A stretch of 64,000 nucleotides of DNA from Vombatus ursinus (taxonomy: Eukaryota > Chordata > Mammalia > Diprotodontia > Vombatidae), in NCBI RefSeq assembly GCF_900497805.2, contig NW_020954569.1, forward strand, positions 23,064,755 through 23,128,754, read 5' to 3'. How positions within the stretch are numbered: position 1 is the stretch's first letter; each line of letters opens with the position of its first letter. The position numbers and the translations under genes were made by a program. The notes under the pieces were generated by a model. That model was not told where the DNA came from. It did not search any database and was given only the letters and a program-made list of their open reading frames with translations. Of the stretch, positions 22,305 to 34,279 are shown piece after piece.

Positions 22305-22422
22305 GACATAACAGAATTACAGGGGGAGCTAGGATGTTATGTGACTCACTCAGGGTCATACAGCTAATATGTGTAAGAGTCCACATGTCTTCTGATCGCC
22401 AAGGTCAGCTCTCTATTCACCT
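22305..22422 (-). mobile_element. MIR-type SINE fragment
   Basis: Antisense CORE: GGATGTTATGTGACTCACTC, AGGGTCATACAGCTAATATG, TCAGCTCTCTATTCACC. Confidence 0.7.
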
Positions 22423-22990
22423 GAAGACTTAATTAAGGTAAGTAGTTTGACAACTAGATGAAATTACTGGTACTCATGTACCAGTATGTAATGTATATGA
22501 TCACAAGAAAAAAATCAATAAAATCAAGGGGCAGGATAAATTTAAAGTGGAAATGCTCAATTTTATCACAATCCCAGAATGTTTATCTCTAGGGTAGATC
22601 TAAGAAATACACATTTTATTAAGTAGTTATCTGACAGTATATTTAATCCTACTATTTTATCTCAGTAACTGCCATTTAAATTTGTGGTGATAAATGGGTT
22701 TGACCACCTATTTTCCTTTTATTTTTTTTAACTCAAGTATATGTTCTTAGGGAGATGGACAATGAGGTACAATTTTGTTTTGTTTTGTTTTCAAAAAGAT
22801 TTTCCTAAATGTGGAGCCTTGGCAGAGAATATCATCAAATCAGTGGCTTTTTCAATTATTATAACAACTAATGGACACTTTGAGAATATAACATTCGAAA
22901 TGCTATTTAAAAGCTTCCCAGATCAGTGAGACATTGTTGTACAAATTAGTAGGTGGTATAAGTAGATATAGAGGTCTATCATATAGGTAA
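22423..22990. other. Unassigned AT-rich DNA
   Basis: No repeat recognised. Confidence 0.4.
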
Positions 22991-22994
22991 ATGA

Positions 22995-23175
22995 TGGAAA
23001 TTAGAGCTGAAAGGGATCATTTAAGCCAACCTACTCTTTTGCAGACATGATAACTGAGGCCCACAAAAATGAAGTGACTTGTCCTAGGTCAAATAATTAA
23101 TAAACAACTGACAGAGCCAGTATTTGAACATGTGCAGTCTGTTTTGAATCTAAGACTTTTTCAACTAGACTACAT
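22995..23175 (-). mobile_element. MIR-type SINE with L3/MIR-like 3' end
   Basis: GAAATTAGAGCTGAAAGGGA, TCATTTAAGCCAACC, GATAACTGAGGCCCACAAAA, GAAGTGACTTGTCCTAGGTC, GCCAGTATTTGAACATG, CAACTAGACTACATTG, all in antisense order. Confidence 0.78.
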
Positions 23176-23189
23176 TGTATCAGTGAATA

Positions 23190-23332
23190 CTATGATCATC
23201 ATATTATTGATGAGAAAACTAAAACTCAGAAGACTAAGAGAATGGCATATGGTCACTCAGATAGGAAGTATCAGAGCTGGAATTTTATAACTCAGTTTTC
23301 CTGACTCCAAGTTCATCTCTCTTTTCACCTTA
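23190..23332 (-). mobile_element. MIR-type SINE
   Basis: GATGAGAAAACTAAAACTCA, ATATGGTCACTCAGATAGG, TCAGAGCTGGAATTTTATAA, CTGACTCCAAGTTCATCTCT. It follows the previous minus-strand SINE almost directly. Confidence 0.72.
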
Positions 23333-23462
23333 TCAGAAAAAAAATAATGTCTCCCACTTTTTTTTTTAATTTGGACCAAGCAATTCAGAAGCTGATTTGT
23401 TCATGTTGCACAAAATTAAAATGGTTATTCTGCCCTTGTTACTATAAAAAATAACTTCATCA

Positions 23463-23490
23463 GAGAGAAAGAGAGAGAGAGAGAGAGAGA
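23463..23490. repeat. (GA)n microsatellite
   Basis: About 28 bp of GA with one extra A. Confidence 0.9.
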
Positions 23491-23639
23491 ATCAGAATGT
23501 TGAAACCTTGGGAAAAAGAGATATTTAATCAGATGATATTAAAGTCTATCAGGAAGGCTAATTAAAATCTAAAAATAAACTTATCCAACTTGTAACAGTG
23601 AAGCATAATATAAAAATTAAGATAATTTTCAGTTCCAAC

Positions 23640-23975
23640 CTGATATGAAAATAATCTATGCAGTAACTATTTTGTGCAATGGCACTGTACAAGGTTCTGG
23701 GGAACCAAAGACAAAACCAAAAATATCCCCTTTCCTCAAGAAACTTACTTTCCATTCTGACTTTTATATAATCCTTTAAGGTTACCATACAGCTTTTCCT
23801 AAAACCACCTCAGGAGGGAAATAACATCTTTCTGATATCAATTTTACAGATAAGGAACCTGAGGTCCATATAGCTTAAGAAATGGTGCCTTGGTCACAAA
23901 GCTACTGTGTCATAGCAAGTATTAACTAAGATTTCTAACTGCAGATTCAGAGTTTTTCCACTATATTTACCTGCC
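23640..23975 (-). mobile_element. L2 3' end and MIR-type SINE, both antisense
   Basis: 23655-23765 carries the antisense L2 end (AATGGCACTGTACAAGGTTC, GGGGAACCAAAGACAAAACC, CCTCAAGAAACTTACTTTCC). 23820-23975 carries an antisense MIR (TTTTACAGATAAGGAACCTG, GGTCACAAAGCTACTGTGTC). Confidence 0.68.
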
Positions 23976-26470
23976 TTTGGTGAATGTAAGTACTCTCAAA
24001 ATTAGATTCAATCTTCAAGAACTATACTATTTGATCCATTTCTATAAATGTTTAAGTCTGAAACTACAAATGCAAGAGTATCTCTAAAATTTTAGTTTGA
24101 CTATCTTGACTGAATTATTCTAGAATTGTTTTTAGTTGTTTCAAAATATACTATAATAATACCTAGAAAATGCCAAAATATACCAGTTCATTTAGCCAAA
24201 TAGGTCAAGCATCTAGCCAACTAGTTTAAGGGGATGAAGTCTGATGTTTCATGACCTGTTGAGCAAACATCAACTAGTGTTGAATTGTGTAGATTGAGAT
24301 ACTGTTTTTAGACAGAATATCAACTAACTTGCTACTGGACTCTTAACTGCCAGAAACACTTTGCCAAATTTATTAAAATGATATGTTCTCTTTGTAAAAC
24401 TGGTCAGTTTATTTAAGCCTGATAAAAGGCATCCAAAAGTATATTTTATTAATGGTACATTTAAGAACTTTAATGACTCTAGAGGAAAAGATCTCAGGTT
24501 GTAGGTTTGTTGTTTGTAACAGCTAAAACTGTACCCTTGTTAACTGCAATGTATCATTTAAATTTTCCCAGTCATAAAATGAAGAGCCCAGTTGTCTTTG
24601 GAGTGAGCCAAAGAGTTCTTTGCCCTTGGCTGCTGTTCTGGGCTCAGTCCTTCATGAAATTCCTGAAGAGTTGAACTGCACTGACTGATTGGCCAAGAAA
24701 TGTAACATCAGTTGCACAAATTAGTCCAAGACTATGTCAACCCTTCCCTGCCCTTTTACTTTTTAGCCTCTTGTAAACTAATTTCACAATCTGATGGATA
24801 GGTGTTTGTTTTTCTTATGGGGAAATAATGTTATTTCTCATGAATGATATGGCAATCAAATCAAATTTTAATGAGTCAAAAAAGTCAAATGGATTGTGTG
24901 TGTGACTTTAATGTATAATTCTTGTGAATAACTTCAAATATTCAGCAAAGTTGTTTTTTTTGCTATCTAACTTTAGAAATTGAAAATCTGAGTTGATTTA
25001 ACAATATGGGGTAGTACCAAAGACATATTAGTGCAGTTATGATACTTTCTTAACTACATCAACACATTACATAAGGAAAAGATTTTCATGGAGTTTGCAA
25101 TTGTTAATATAAGTATTTTTACTGCTCAGGACAAACAATTCATTATCAGCTACTTTCTATTAATGATCATTTGGATATGAGATATTAGAAGTGGTCAAAA
25201 ATTGGATAAATATCACATGAAATCTTTGGAATAAGAAGTAATCAAAGGGATCATTTTCAAACTTGTGTTAATAGATTTGGCAAAGGACAAAAGATAAGAT
25301 TCGAGCATAAGCCTACTTGAAATGCCACATAAAGTCCAACATCTGTGATAGATTCCCAAAATGATTTATTGCTCAGTTAATCAAACTATTGGTTTATTAG
25401 AAACATAAATAATCCCCAGATAGTATTTTTCCTAGGGCTTTTTTCACAACAGGCTTTTGACAAGTTAAAATGCCATTAAAATATGCTGGTGAGGGCTCAG
25501 AGGCATTCTAAATCTAAGTTTAATGAAATCTCAGGCTACCTGAGGTGGCAGAAGAATATTTGGCCTAAAGAGAGGGTTGTGCATCCATATATTTTGAAAA
25601 AAGGCTTAAAGGGTATGTATTACAGTATTTTCTTTTTATTTAACATTAAATGTCTGGAAGGCTCCATTTTCTCAAAAAAAAAAAACCTTTAAAACACACA
25701 AAAAAAATGAAAAGGCTCAGTTTTCTCAGACCAGTTATGAGTACCCCTCAATGACAATGTGTATCTTACTTGTTAGGAATTTCTGTGAGTGGAAGATATG
25801 ATTCATAGTTTTATGAAATCTTCTGCGGAAATTTCATTAATCCAATTTGTCTAGGATTAAAGAGGTAGTAATATCTAAATTAAACTCCCATTCAACTAAA
25901 ACCAGAGTTCAAAATAAAAAACATTTATGAAGCAGTTAGGAATATTTCCAAACATTTTTCCAGTAAAGTTCTTATGATCCAAGTAAAATAAATGTCTTAA
26001 TTTTAATCTGAGGTGGATATACTATATTCATTTTTCTAATGCAAAGTAATGAAATAATGATAAATAGGATATATCTATAGGAAAATAAATACCTAAAATT
26101 TCAAGGAATGAGAGAAAAACAATGGGTATGCCTCAAGGACCAATTCACTGAAGGACCCTTGGCAACATGATGACAATTGAAAGATCACTGATTTGGTTGT
26201 CCGGAGATCTTGTTTCTAGGCCTGTCTCTGCCATTTAGCCCAGAGCGAATTACTTTGCTTTTCTTAGACACATTTCCTTATGATCTCTAAGCTTCCTTCT
26301 TCCAACTCTGATAACCTATATCTCTGAAATCAAAAAGAGTAAATAACTTGTTTGTTTGAGGTCATTTCTTTCCCATTAAAATGATTTATCTTGTGTTACT
26401 AACTTTTCTATTGAAGAGTTTCCAAGTATAATGACTAATCTAGGGGCATATTAGTGGATTATCTTCATGA
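23976..26470. other. Repeat-poor interval, about 2.5 kb
   Basis: No SINE, LINE or LTR was recognised here, unlike almost every other 2.5-kb stretch of the window. There is no credible coding frame either; the 69-aa plus frame at 25483-25692 has no domain. One A-rich patch lies at 25673-25710. Confidence 0.45.
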
Positions 26471-26474
26471 AATT

Positions 26475-28140
26475 CCAGAATGACAAAGTTAGAAGGGTTC
26501 TCAGATGCTATCTATTCAATTATGTACCTTAATTAGAAGGAACCCAAAACATAAACCTAAAGTGGTCCTTCAGACTCATTTTGAAGATCTCCATTGCTAG
26601 AGACCACATTGTCTTGAGTAGCTATTAGGAGTTTGTTTCCCCCTCCTCTCCCCACCCCCTCACCCCCCTTCCTCCTCTATTATATGTCCTGCAGTTTATC
26701 AAGGTCCTTCTTAAAATATGGCGCCCAGAATTGAGCATTCCAAGGGTGGTCTTACCAGAACAAAGTACATCTACCTAGACCTGTATAATATGCCTCTTTC
26801 TTATGAATATTATATAAGCTTTTATGGCTTCCATATCACATTGTTGATACATATTTAACTCATGCTACTAAAATTCCCATATCTTTTCCATGCAAATTAA
26901 TATCTTGTGTTTGTCTTGATTTTTAACCTTAAATTTAAGGCCTCACATTTATGTCTCTTAAAGTTTCATATTATTAGATTCAGCACAATTTAAGAGTCTG
27001 TTGAATTATGTTTGAACCTTGGTTCTGTCATATGATTTATTAGCAACTTCTACCCTTCCATCTTCTGCAAATTTGATAAGTATGCTGTCTATTTCTTCAT
27101 TCAAACCACGGGTTAAAATGTCGAACCACACAGGGGCAAGCACAGTTCTGTGGGGCAATCAAATAGAGATCTCCTTCCAAGTTGACATTAATAATCTACA
27201 TGATGATTAATAGCTACTTTTTGGGACTTGTCAGTCTGAAACCATAACTCTACTATTGTTTAAATTGTTCAATTTTCTCCATAAAAAGTAGTATGAGAGA
27301 ATTGATTGAATGCCTTATTCAAATATAGAGAAATTGTATTCTCCCACCAGTTTTAAAAAGGGGCTTCAGTTTGAGCATGCCTAGTTCTTTGTGAAGATAT
27401 TCTAGCTCTTTGTTATGACTTCTTCTGTTTCCAGATGTTCATTAATAATATCTTAATAGTAAATTCTATAAGTTTCTTAGAATCAAAGTGAAACCCACTT
27501 GTCCATAGATTGCAGACTCCACCAGGTTTCATTTTATGAAAATTGTGATAATGTTTATCCTTTTCTGATCTTATAGCAACTCTCCTATTTTCCATAATTA
27601 TTCATTAATCACTAACAGTGGCTCAGAAAAGCCATCTACCAATTCTTTAGTATTCCAGGATATGGTTTATTTTGACATGCTGACTTGTCCGTATCTAGGG
27701 CAGCTAGGTTTTTTTTTTTTGCTATTTTCCCCATTATTGTTCTCATTAAGTATTTTTGTTCTATCATTTCTAGTCTAAAAATCATCTTCCTTACAAGAAG
27801 AAACATATAAACTAAGAATTGAAGTTATAACTGCTCTCTAACTTCCTTTATGATGATTTCATCCACCCTGAATAGTGCTCCTATTATCCCTTTTATCCCT
27901 TTTCTAATCATCTACTTTTCCTCAATATTTTAAAAACTTTTTTGTTTATTTTAAAGTTCTTTGGAAAAATAAGTTTATTTTGAGCTTCAGTGTTCCTGAT
28001 GGTATTCATACTGGACTGTGCCATGTTTTTATCTTCATCCTCTGTTATTTTTGTTATATCTGATTGAACACAAATTGTACAGATAACACGATGCTTAACC
28101 TTTGTGGCATCACTGGGGAAGTAACTTCTCATTTGTGAGT
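26475..28140 (-). mobile_element. L3/CR1 LINE, 3' end through RT, antisense
   Basis: Antisense CR1 landmarks in order: GAAGGGTTCTCAGATGCTAT (3' end), AAATATGGCGCCCAGAATTG, ATCTTCTGCAAATTTGATAA, CACAGGGGCAAGCACAGTTC, TGTGGGGCAATCAAATAGAG, TTGACATTAATAATCTACAT, GGGACTTGTCAGTCTGAAAC, GCCATCTACCAATTCTTTAG. In sense these are CR1 RT and the downstream ORF2. The landmarks become sparse after about 27700. Confidence 0.8.
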
Positions 28141-28174
28141 TCTTGCAGGAGCTATTGGTAGCAGTTAGAATAGA

Positions 28175-28275
28175 TCAGACAGCAATACCACATGCCAGAT
28201 ACTATACTTGGTGAAAGAGACAGAAATACAAAAAACAAGACCATTTCAATTTTAAAGGAGCTTACATTTGAAAAA
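28175..28275 (-). mobile_element. L2 3' terminus, antisense
   Basis: CCACATGCCAGATACTATAC, GACAGAAATACAAAAAACAA, TTAAAGGAGCTTACATTTG match the antisense L2 end. Confidence 0.65.
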
Positions 28276-29650
28276 TGAAAGCACAGTGTAGAATGCCAGA
28301 GATTCCCTCACACAATGCAACTCTTGGAATTTAATTCTTTGGATCAGCAATGATGACCTTGACCAAGAAGCTACAAATGATATGAATAGGCTGCTAAGAA
28401 GTCCAGGAAGGCAGAACTGATGACTCATTGGTGAATTGTCCAGGGTGTAATATGAATCACTGATTTGCTGAACCAATTGGAATATTTCCTATAATGATTC
28501 ATTTTTACTTTTTTCTGGCATCACATACAACTCGGTTACATAACTGTAAGGTTAATTATACTTGAAAGAAAGAACCATCAAAAGCAAATTCTCAGTTAGG
28601 TGAGAGGTCACCAAGAAAAAAATGAGTCACTCTTTTTCCCTCATTTTTCTCTACAGTATCACTCTGCAGGATTTGATATGACCTAATGATTATCAGTTCT
28701 AGTCCACTACAATTAGATAAAAATTGAACTCCAAAAATCCTCATGTTCATCAAGACCACCAAAATGACCCATTTCTTCCCTACCTAGGAACTTGCTACAG
28801 GCTACCTACTCAACCAAGAGAAATGTTCTAAATTGCCAAAAATAGCTAACATTTTTACTTAGGCTAAGAGAGTAAAAATGCCTCCCAGAAATAAGAAATG
28901 GATGTTAGCTTCTATTCCTGTCTTTCTTATATGTGAACTAGAATTAATGTGTTTGGATAGATCTATGAGGCATGGAGAGACAAATTGACAAATGGCCTAT
29001 TTGAGAGAAGTCCACTACTCTTTCAAAGAGTTCAGTGTCAATGGGAAACTCACTTCTAGAAATCTATGTTTTATGGGTAAATGAGTTCATTGTAAACAAA
29101 TCAAAAACATTCATTTTCATTAGTTATGCCCAATTGGACCCATATACATTTGTGCAGGAAACTAGGGTTAAACAGTTCAGATCTATTTGGAGGAGAAGAC
29201 TTAGCATTTGAATACTAATGAGTGATATATTAGGCTTGAATTATTGTAACAATAATTTTTATCATGTTTTTGTCTTCAAAAGGCTTTATTTGTCCTTAGT
29301 GGACACCAGGAATTATGGGTCAATAAAGGTATTTCACAGCTACACTATAAAAGCTTTGTAGCATGTTGACTTGAAGGTAAATGAACTGCAATAGATTTGC
29401 TCATTAAAATTCTACCTATGTGGAATTCTGATTGTTTTCAGTTGGATATAGCTGGTTAAGGTTATGAAGCTTATGTAATCAAGGAGTCTAAGTTACTCCA
29501 GAGATCATCAAATCAAATTTGTATCTAAACAAAGATCCCTGGAATTTCCTAAAATTGGCCATCCATGGCCTACTTGAAGACCTCTAATAATGAAGAAACA
29601 TTAATTCTGTAAGCAGCCTCAACATCTTTGGACTTTTTTTTTTTTAAACC
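28276..29650. other. Unassigned, repeat-poor DNA
   Basis: About 1.4 kb with no recognised repeat and no credible exon. Confidence 0.42.
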
Positions 29651-29654
29651 AAGC

Positions 29655-30340
29655 TTCATATGGGGTGGTCTTTAGTCCTCTCACCATACTGGTCACCCTC
29701 TTCTATATATGCTCCAGGTTATGTATCTTTCTTAAAATATAGTGAATGGAATAGAATACAATACTCTAGAGCTGGCATAATCAGGGAACAACACAATCAC
29801 ATCATCACTTCTCTTGTTCTGGACTTTAAACTTTATTAATTCAGCCTAAGTTCAAAAGAGCTTTTTTGGCTGGTGTTGCAATCTTGGCACATATTTTACC
29901 TACAGAACACTAAAATGCCCAATTTTTTTCATATAAAAAGTTGTCTAGAGACTTCTCTCTGATCTTGCAATTCTTAATTTGATTTTCATAATTGGACCAT
30001 TATTTCCGCTTATTGCAAAGTTTTGGAATCTTGCTATTTTAGTTTCTCCATGCACATTTGTGTCAGTAGAAAAGTTGATAATCTTGTCATCTATACTTTC
30101 ATTCAAATTGTCAATCATTGAGCTTTTATTTATCCATTTATTCACTTTAGCCTGGGAAAAAAAGAAAGGCAAAAGCATTCCATGTCCTCAAGGAGTCCAC
30201 ATTGCAATTTATCTGATAGAAATGTCTGTTGAAAAACACAAGTCAAATAAAGATCTCTAACACAATCATCAGTTTGCCATTGATGCATTAATTACTACTC
30301 TTTGGTTTTAGTCATTCAGTAAGTTTTTATTTCCTTCCCC
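29655..30340 (-). mobile_element. L3/CR1 LINE, antisense
   Basis: CCTCTCACCATACTGGTCAC, CCTCTTCTATATATGCTCCA, TGGAATAGAATACAATACTC, GGCTGGTGTTGCAATCTTGG, then TGCATTAATTACTACTCTTT (compare CCATTAATGACTACTCTTTG). The piece at 30130-30260 reads like an antisense L2 end inserted in it. The opposing frames at 29945-30178 and 29979-30260 are shadows. Confidence 0.72.
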
Positions 30341-30344
30341 CCCT

Positions 30345-31420
30345 CCACCTAGTGTTACTAAAATAACAGAAGGACCAGCCAATGGGGGTATAGTCCATAG
30401 AACATGCATAGAATTTTCTGCCTACTACATAACCATGTGAAGACTTGGTAAGTCTAGTTTTGGAAATGTGTAATATAAGAGCTCTATATGTTCTCCACAT
30501 CAGCTCATTGGCAAATATTCTCTTTTTTTGGAGTGGTAACAAAATCCCCTTTAATTGACTACTGAGTCAGAACTGAGTGGTATACAAAGATCTAGAACTG
30601 ATGAACTTTCCCTCCCCTGATGGTGAATGAAGCAAGAAGTGCTACAAGCAATTAGGCTGTGGGAGACAGAACAGCAGGAGAGGCAGCAACAGTTTGATGT
30701 CTTTTGCCTCTCATTTTTTTCTCTCTCTAACTGGTTAATGTGTCTAGAAATGAATGATGCCATATCTGTTTCTGTCTCTTTTATATGTATTATGTCTTGA
30801 TCTTAAATATGTTGGAGTCAAAATAGACCTAGTTAGAACCTAGAGAGCATTGAAAGATTGGAAGAAACTGGAGGTCTAGTAACTAGAGGATATAGCCAAG
30901 TCCGATGGTAGCTGCAGGGGCTGTCTAGTTTGAAGTCATAAAAAGAAATAACCTGCTTGACTCAGCCCATCAATGAATCAACCATCAGCTAAGACACAGT
31001 GTCCTAAGTAAGGAAGAAATGATTCAACCATCATTTGCCATATACCAAGAAGTAAACTGGATGGGACAGAAAGGACCAAGGGGGTAGAAAAGAGTACATG
31101 CTTTCTGTTTTGGATAGTGTTCTACTTTGGTCCTTGCTATCTTTTTTCATTAAATATCATTTTGTAAAAAATAATTAATATTAATGAGTTAATAGAGAGT
31201 GGAGAGATGTTAACTGATTCAATGACATTGAGGAAATGATTGGTAATTGAAATTAGGGGAACATAACTGAATTTATGATAATTATAGAGAAACAACCACC
31301 ACTTCCTAAAAGTTAATCTTAGAACTCCAAAGGGAGGAGTAGCCAAGTTCTCTGAATACAAGCTGGCTGAGCTAGTGGAGAATGGGAGAGCGATCCAATA
31401 CACAAATTGCTATACTTGAA
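30345..31420. other. Unassigned DNA between L3 pieces
   Basis: No family recognised. The minus frames at 30327-30542, 30551-30763 and 31137-31403 have no domain. Confidence 0.4.
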
Positions 31421-31424
31421 AAAC

Positions 31425-31590
31425 CATTTTATTTTTTTCCCAAATACTTTGCTGAAATCCAGGTAGACCAAGTCTCAACAATTTCCATAATCTAACAAGT
31501 CTGTTAAGGAAAAAAAAGAAGGAAGTTAGTCTGATGTTATCTTGATGAACCCATGTTGATTCTGTCACCACAGCCTTTAGTGGGGTTGTC
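31425..31590 (-). mobile_element. L3/CR1 RT segment, antisense
   Basis: CCCAAATACTTTGCTGAAAT, CCAGGTAGACCAAGTCTCAA, GTTAGTCTGATGTTATCTTG, ATGAACCCATGTTGATTCTG match the antisense of the CR1 RT motif region (the YLDFxKAFDTVxH block). It is probably the upstream part of the copy at 29655. Confidence 0.78.
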
Positions 31591-31619
31591 TTTGAGTTTC
31601 TCTGTCTGTGGTTTTACTT

Positions 31620-31670
31620 TATTCACACAAATATATACATACATGCACATGTGTGTATACACACACAAGA
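31620..31670. repeat. CA/TATG-rich microsatellite
   Basis: Short mixed CATACA and TGTGTATACACACAC run. Confidence 0.75.
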
Positions 31671-31777
31671 ACTGAGAAGGTAAAGAATGAGTATTAGTGG
31701 ACTGACATATCTAATAAAAATATTTAACAGGAAAAATAAGGAGAACAAGAAAACAAAGAGAATAAATACTCCACTTT

Positions 31778-32235
31778 ACATCTGCTGCTCTGCCTGGTTT
31801 CATCTCTATGGAATAAAATGCCTCTCCCATTATAAGATCAGCACTTCTAAACTCACCACCATTCTGCTGACTCAAGTTTTGATTGATACCACCTCCCTCA
31901 GCTCCTCCCTCTGATTGGAGGTCTACAAAGCAAAGTGCCAAACTCCTCCCAATACCTTGCTTCAGATAAAGGGCAGAAACTGGAACCTCAATCACTCTAC
32001 TTTGTTCTGCTGCTCTAACTGGCTTCAACTTCACAGAACAAGATACCCCTGAATAGGTACCCCCTGGTTTCCCATTTACCCATCCCACCCCCACCACTTT
32101 CCTGACTCCTTTAGAGTTTATCTCCCCCTTCAGATTATAAGCTCTTTGAGGGCAGAGACAGACTTTCTTTTTATTAATTGCACCCCCAGCACTTAGAACA
32201 ATGCCTTGCACATAACAAGAGTAGTTTATTGGATT
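31778..32235 (+). mobile_element. Composite element ending in an L2/MIR3-type tail
   Basis: The 3' part (TTATAAGCTCTTTGAGGGCA, GAGACAGACTTTC, CCCAGCACTTAGAACAATGC, CTTGCACATAACAAGAG, then GGATTGGATTGAT) is the L2/MIR3 terminus. Upstream are two related units 225 bp apart, both beginning TCTGCTGCTCT (31781 and 32006). The window's longest open frame, 166 aa on the minus strand at 31711-32211, is antisense to this and repeats a KPxRAA motif because of the internal duplication; it is not a gene. Confidence 0.6.
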
Positions 32236-32539
32236 GGATTGATAGTATAGAGGAACTTATATAAGAAAGAGAGAGAAGAGTAGAATACAGGAGCTTGTGG
32301 AAAGACTGGTCAATAATGGAGAGAGGTAATTGAAAGATTTTTAGGTTCTTGTTTATCTTTGAGGGAAGGAGGTAGAGGTGAAATAAGACATTGATGGGAA
32401 AATCACAGAGGTGTAAGAGCTATATTTCATTAGCAGAAATGGATCTGAAAGCAACTTGAATTGATTCCCCACAGATGAGAGAAGTAGAAAAAGAGACCAT
32501 TTAAAGTACTCTGCTAGAAACTAGAGTAAGAAATATTAG

Positions 32540-32665
32540 GTTGGTACAATGGAAGCTCCTTGAGGGCAAGTACTGCCTTTTTCTTATATTTGTATTCCCA
32601 TTACTTAGCACAATGCTTGGTACATAGTAAGCACTTAATAAATGCCCTATTAATCTCTCTACCTA
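32540..32665 (+). mobile_element. L2/MIR3-type 3' terminus
   Basis: GGAAGCTCCTTGAGGGCAAG, CCATTACTTAGCACAATGCT, TGGTACATAGTAAGCACTTA, ATAAATGCCC. Confidence 0.82.
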
Positions 32666-32689
32666 ACTAGTTCAAGACTGCGTCATGTT

Positions 32690-33060
32690 TTCCAGTACTA
32701 ATTCAGCCTAGTGGGGAAAAAGTGATTGATCGTGGGGGGAGAGATATGGCTCAGAGAAAATTAAACAGGGGCTCATGGGTTCAAAGGGTCTCTGAATAGA
32801 GTCATCACATTATTGCTCTAACCTTAGAGCAGGATTGTAGAGTCAACTCCCAGCATCAGGAAAATCTAGGCCAGAAGCTCTGTTACTCTGACCCTAAAGG
32901 TGGTTCTCTGACTTAATTTCCAATCCCAGTAAAAGGGTAGGCCAGTAGTAGCTTTGCTTTTACCTTGACTCCAAAGTGAGATTGTGTACTCAGTATTTCA
33001 TGGTTAGAATGGGGTTGGGTAGCAGCACTGTTACTTTAAATTTTCAGAGCCCTTCAGTAA
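32690..33060 (+). mobile_element. Possible L1 5'UTR fragment
   Basis: GCTCTGTTACTCTGACCCTA resembles TTCTGTTACTCTGACTCTAA at 20737 in the L1 5'UTR-like element, with similar base composition around it. Tentative. Confidence 0.35.
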
Positions 33061-33695
33061 GCCAGTACAATCTGAGGTCAAAAAGAGGGTAGCATGATTT
33101 CGAAATAGATGTGACAAGGAAAAAGACAAGGAACTAGATAGGTAGGTATCGCTCTCATAGTGCGACAAAAGTGTCCATCCAGACTTCTTCATCAAAATTT
33201 AACATTTTTAGGAATAGATTCAGTCTAGACAGTATCTTAGAAAGTATATAAAGTAAAAAAAAAATAGACATGAAACAAAAACATCATTTCTTAAGTGGCA
33301 TTTCATATGAATATTAATGAAAGAGTAACCGGATAAAGTGGTGTTGGGAAGGGGGGCAGGGAGGATCAGTACCACAGTTTTGTCTGAGCTGGAAAAGGAA
33401 AGGATAAAACAAATTTGAGACTGAGACAGTGAAGATAGGGAATAATGTTAAAGGTAAACTCAAGGAAATTGGAATTGGAATTGGAGAGAATAATAGAATC
33501 AGAAAGAATTATGGGGAAAAGAATAGAATCAGATTAATGTAATCAAAACAAACTGCAGTACTGTTAAAAATAGAAAGGAAAACTTACATATAAAAATATT
33601 AAATACAAGCAAACACACTAGCTAAAAAATAAAATGAGAATAAAATTCTTTAATAAGGAAAGAAAATGGATTTTCATTGCTTTATGCAAAAAGTA
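33061..33695. other. Unassigned purine-rich DNA
   Basis: A-rich plus strand that could be L1 ORF1-derived, but no motif is clear. Confidence 0.3.
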
Positions 33696-33699
33696 TAAG

Positions 33700-33897
33700 A
33701 TCATAGTATAATTCCATAGCTTTAAGAAACTATAAAGCTCATCTAGTCCAATCCTCTTCATTTTCTACATCGTGAAATTGAGACCAAGTTTGGTTATTTG
33801 CTTGAAGACACACAAGAAAAATGACACAAACAAGATCTCAGGACTTTTAACTCTAAATCCAAAGCTCTTTCTACTAAACCACACTGCTTCCCAAAGC
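33700..33897 (-). mobile_element. MIR-type SINE
   Basis: CTCATCTAGTCCAATCCTCT, TTGAGACCAAGTTTGG, AAATCCAAAGCTCTTTCTAC, TAAACCACACTGCTTCCC, in antisense order. Confidence 0.75.
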
Positions 33898-34012
33898 ATC
33901 ATAATTAAAACATACAGAATCAGGTTGAAAATGAAAGATTGGAAAAAAATATGTATTATACTTCACATGACTTTAGAAGGGGAGGAACTGAACTCATGAT
34001 ATCAGATAAGAA

Positions 34013-34262
34013 ATCATTTTTTGTTTAGTCATTTTTAGTTATGTCTCCATGACCCCATTTTGGAGTTTTCTTGGCAAAGATACTGGAGTAGTTTGCCATT
34101 TCCTTCTCCAGCTCATTTTACAGATGAGAAACTGAGGTAAATAGGGTTAAGTGACTTGCCTAGGGTCACATAGCTAGTAAGTGTCTGAGGACAGATATAA
34201 ACTCAGGGAGATGAGTCTTCCTGACTTCAGGCCTGGCACCCTACCTACTCCTAGCTGCCCTA
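34013..34262 (-). mobile_element. MAR1-like CORE-SINE with RTE/BovB-type tail
   Basis: Full antisense copy: TTAGTTATGTCTCCATGACC, CCATTTTGGAGTTTTCTTGG, CAAAGATACTGGAGTAGTTT, GCCATTTCCTTCTCCAGCTC, ATTTTACAGATGAGAAACTG, GCCTAGGGTCACATAGCTAG, TTCCTGACTTCAGGCCTGGC, CTAGCTGCCC. The GTCxGACACGACT-like end shared with BovB is eroded. A CAA/TAA run follows at 34263-34290. Confidence 0.88.
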
Positions 34263-34279
34263 ACAACAACAACAACAAT

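Noticed and set aside
31711-32211. 166-aa minus-strand open frame, longest in the window
   Set aside because: It is antisense to a repeat with an L2/MIR3 tail, has internal repetition from the repeat's own duplication, and shows no domain or splice context.
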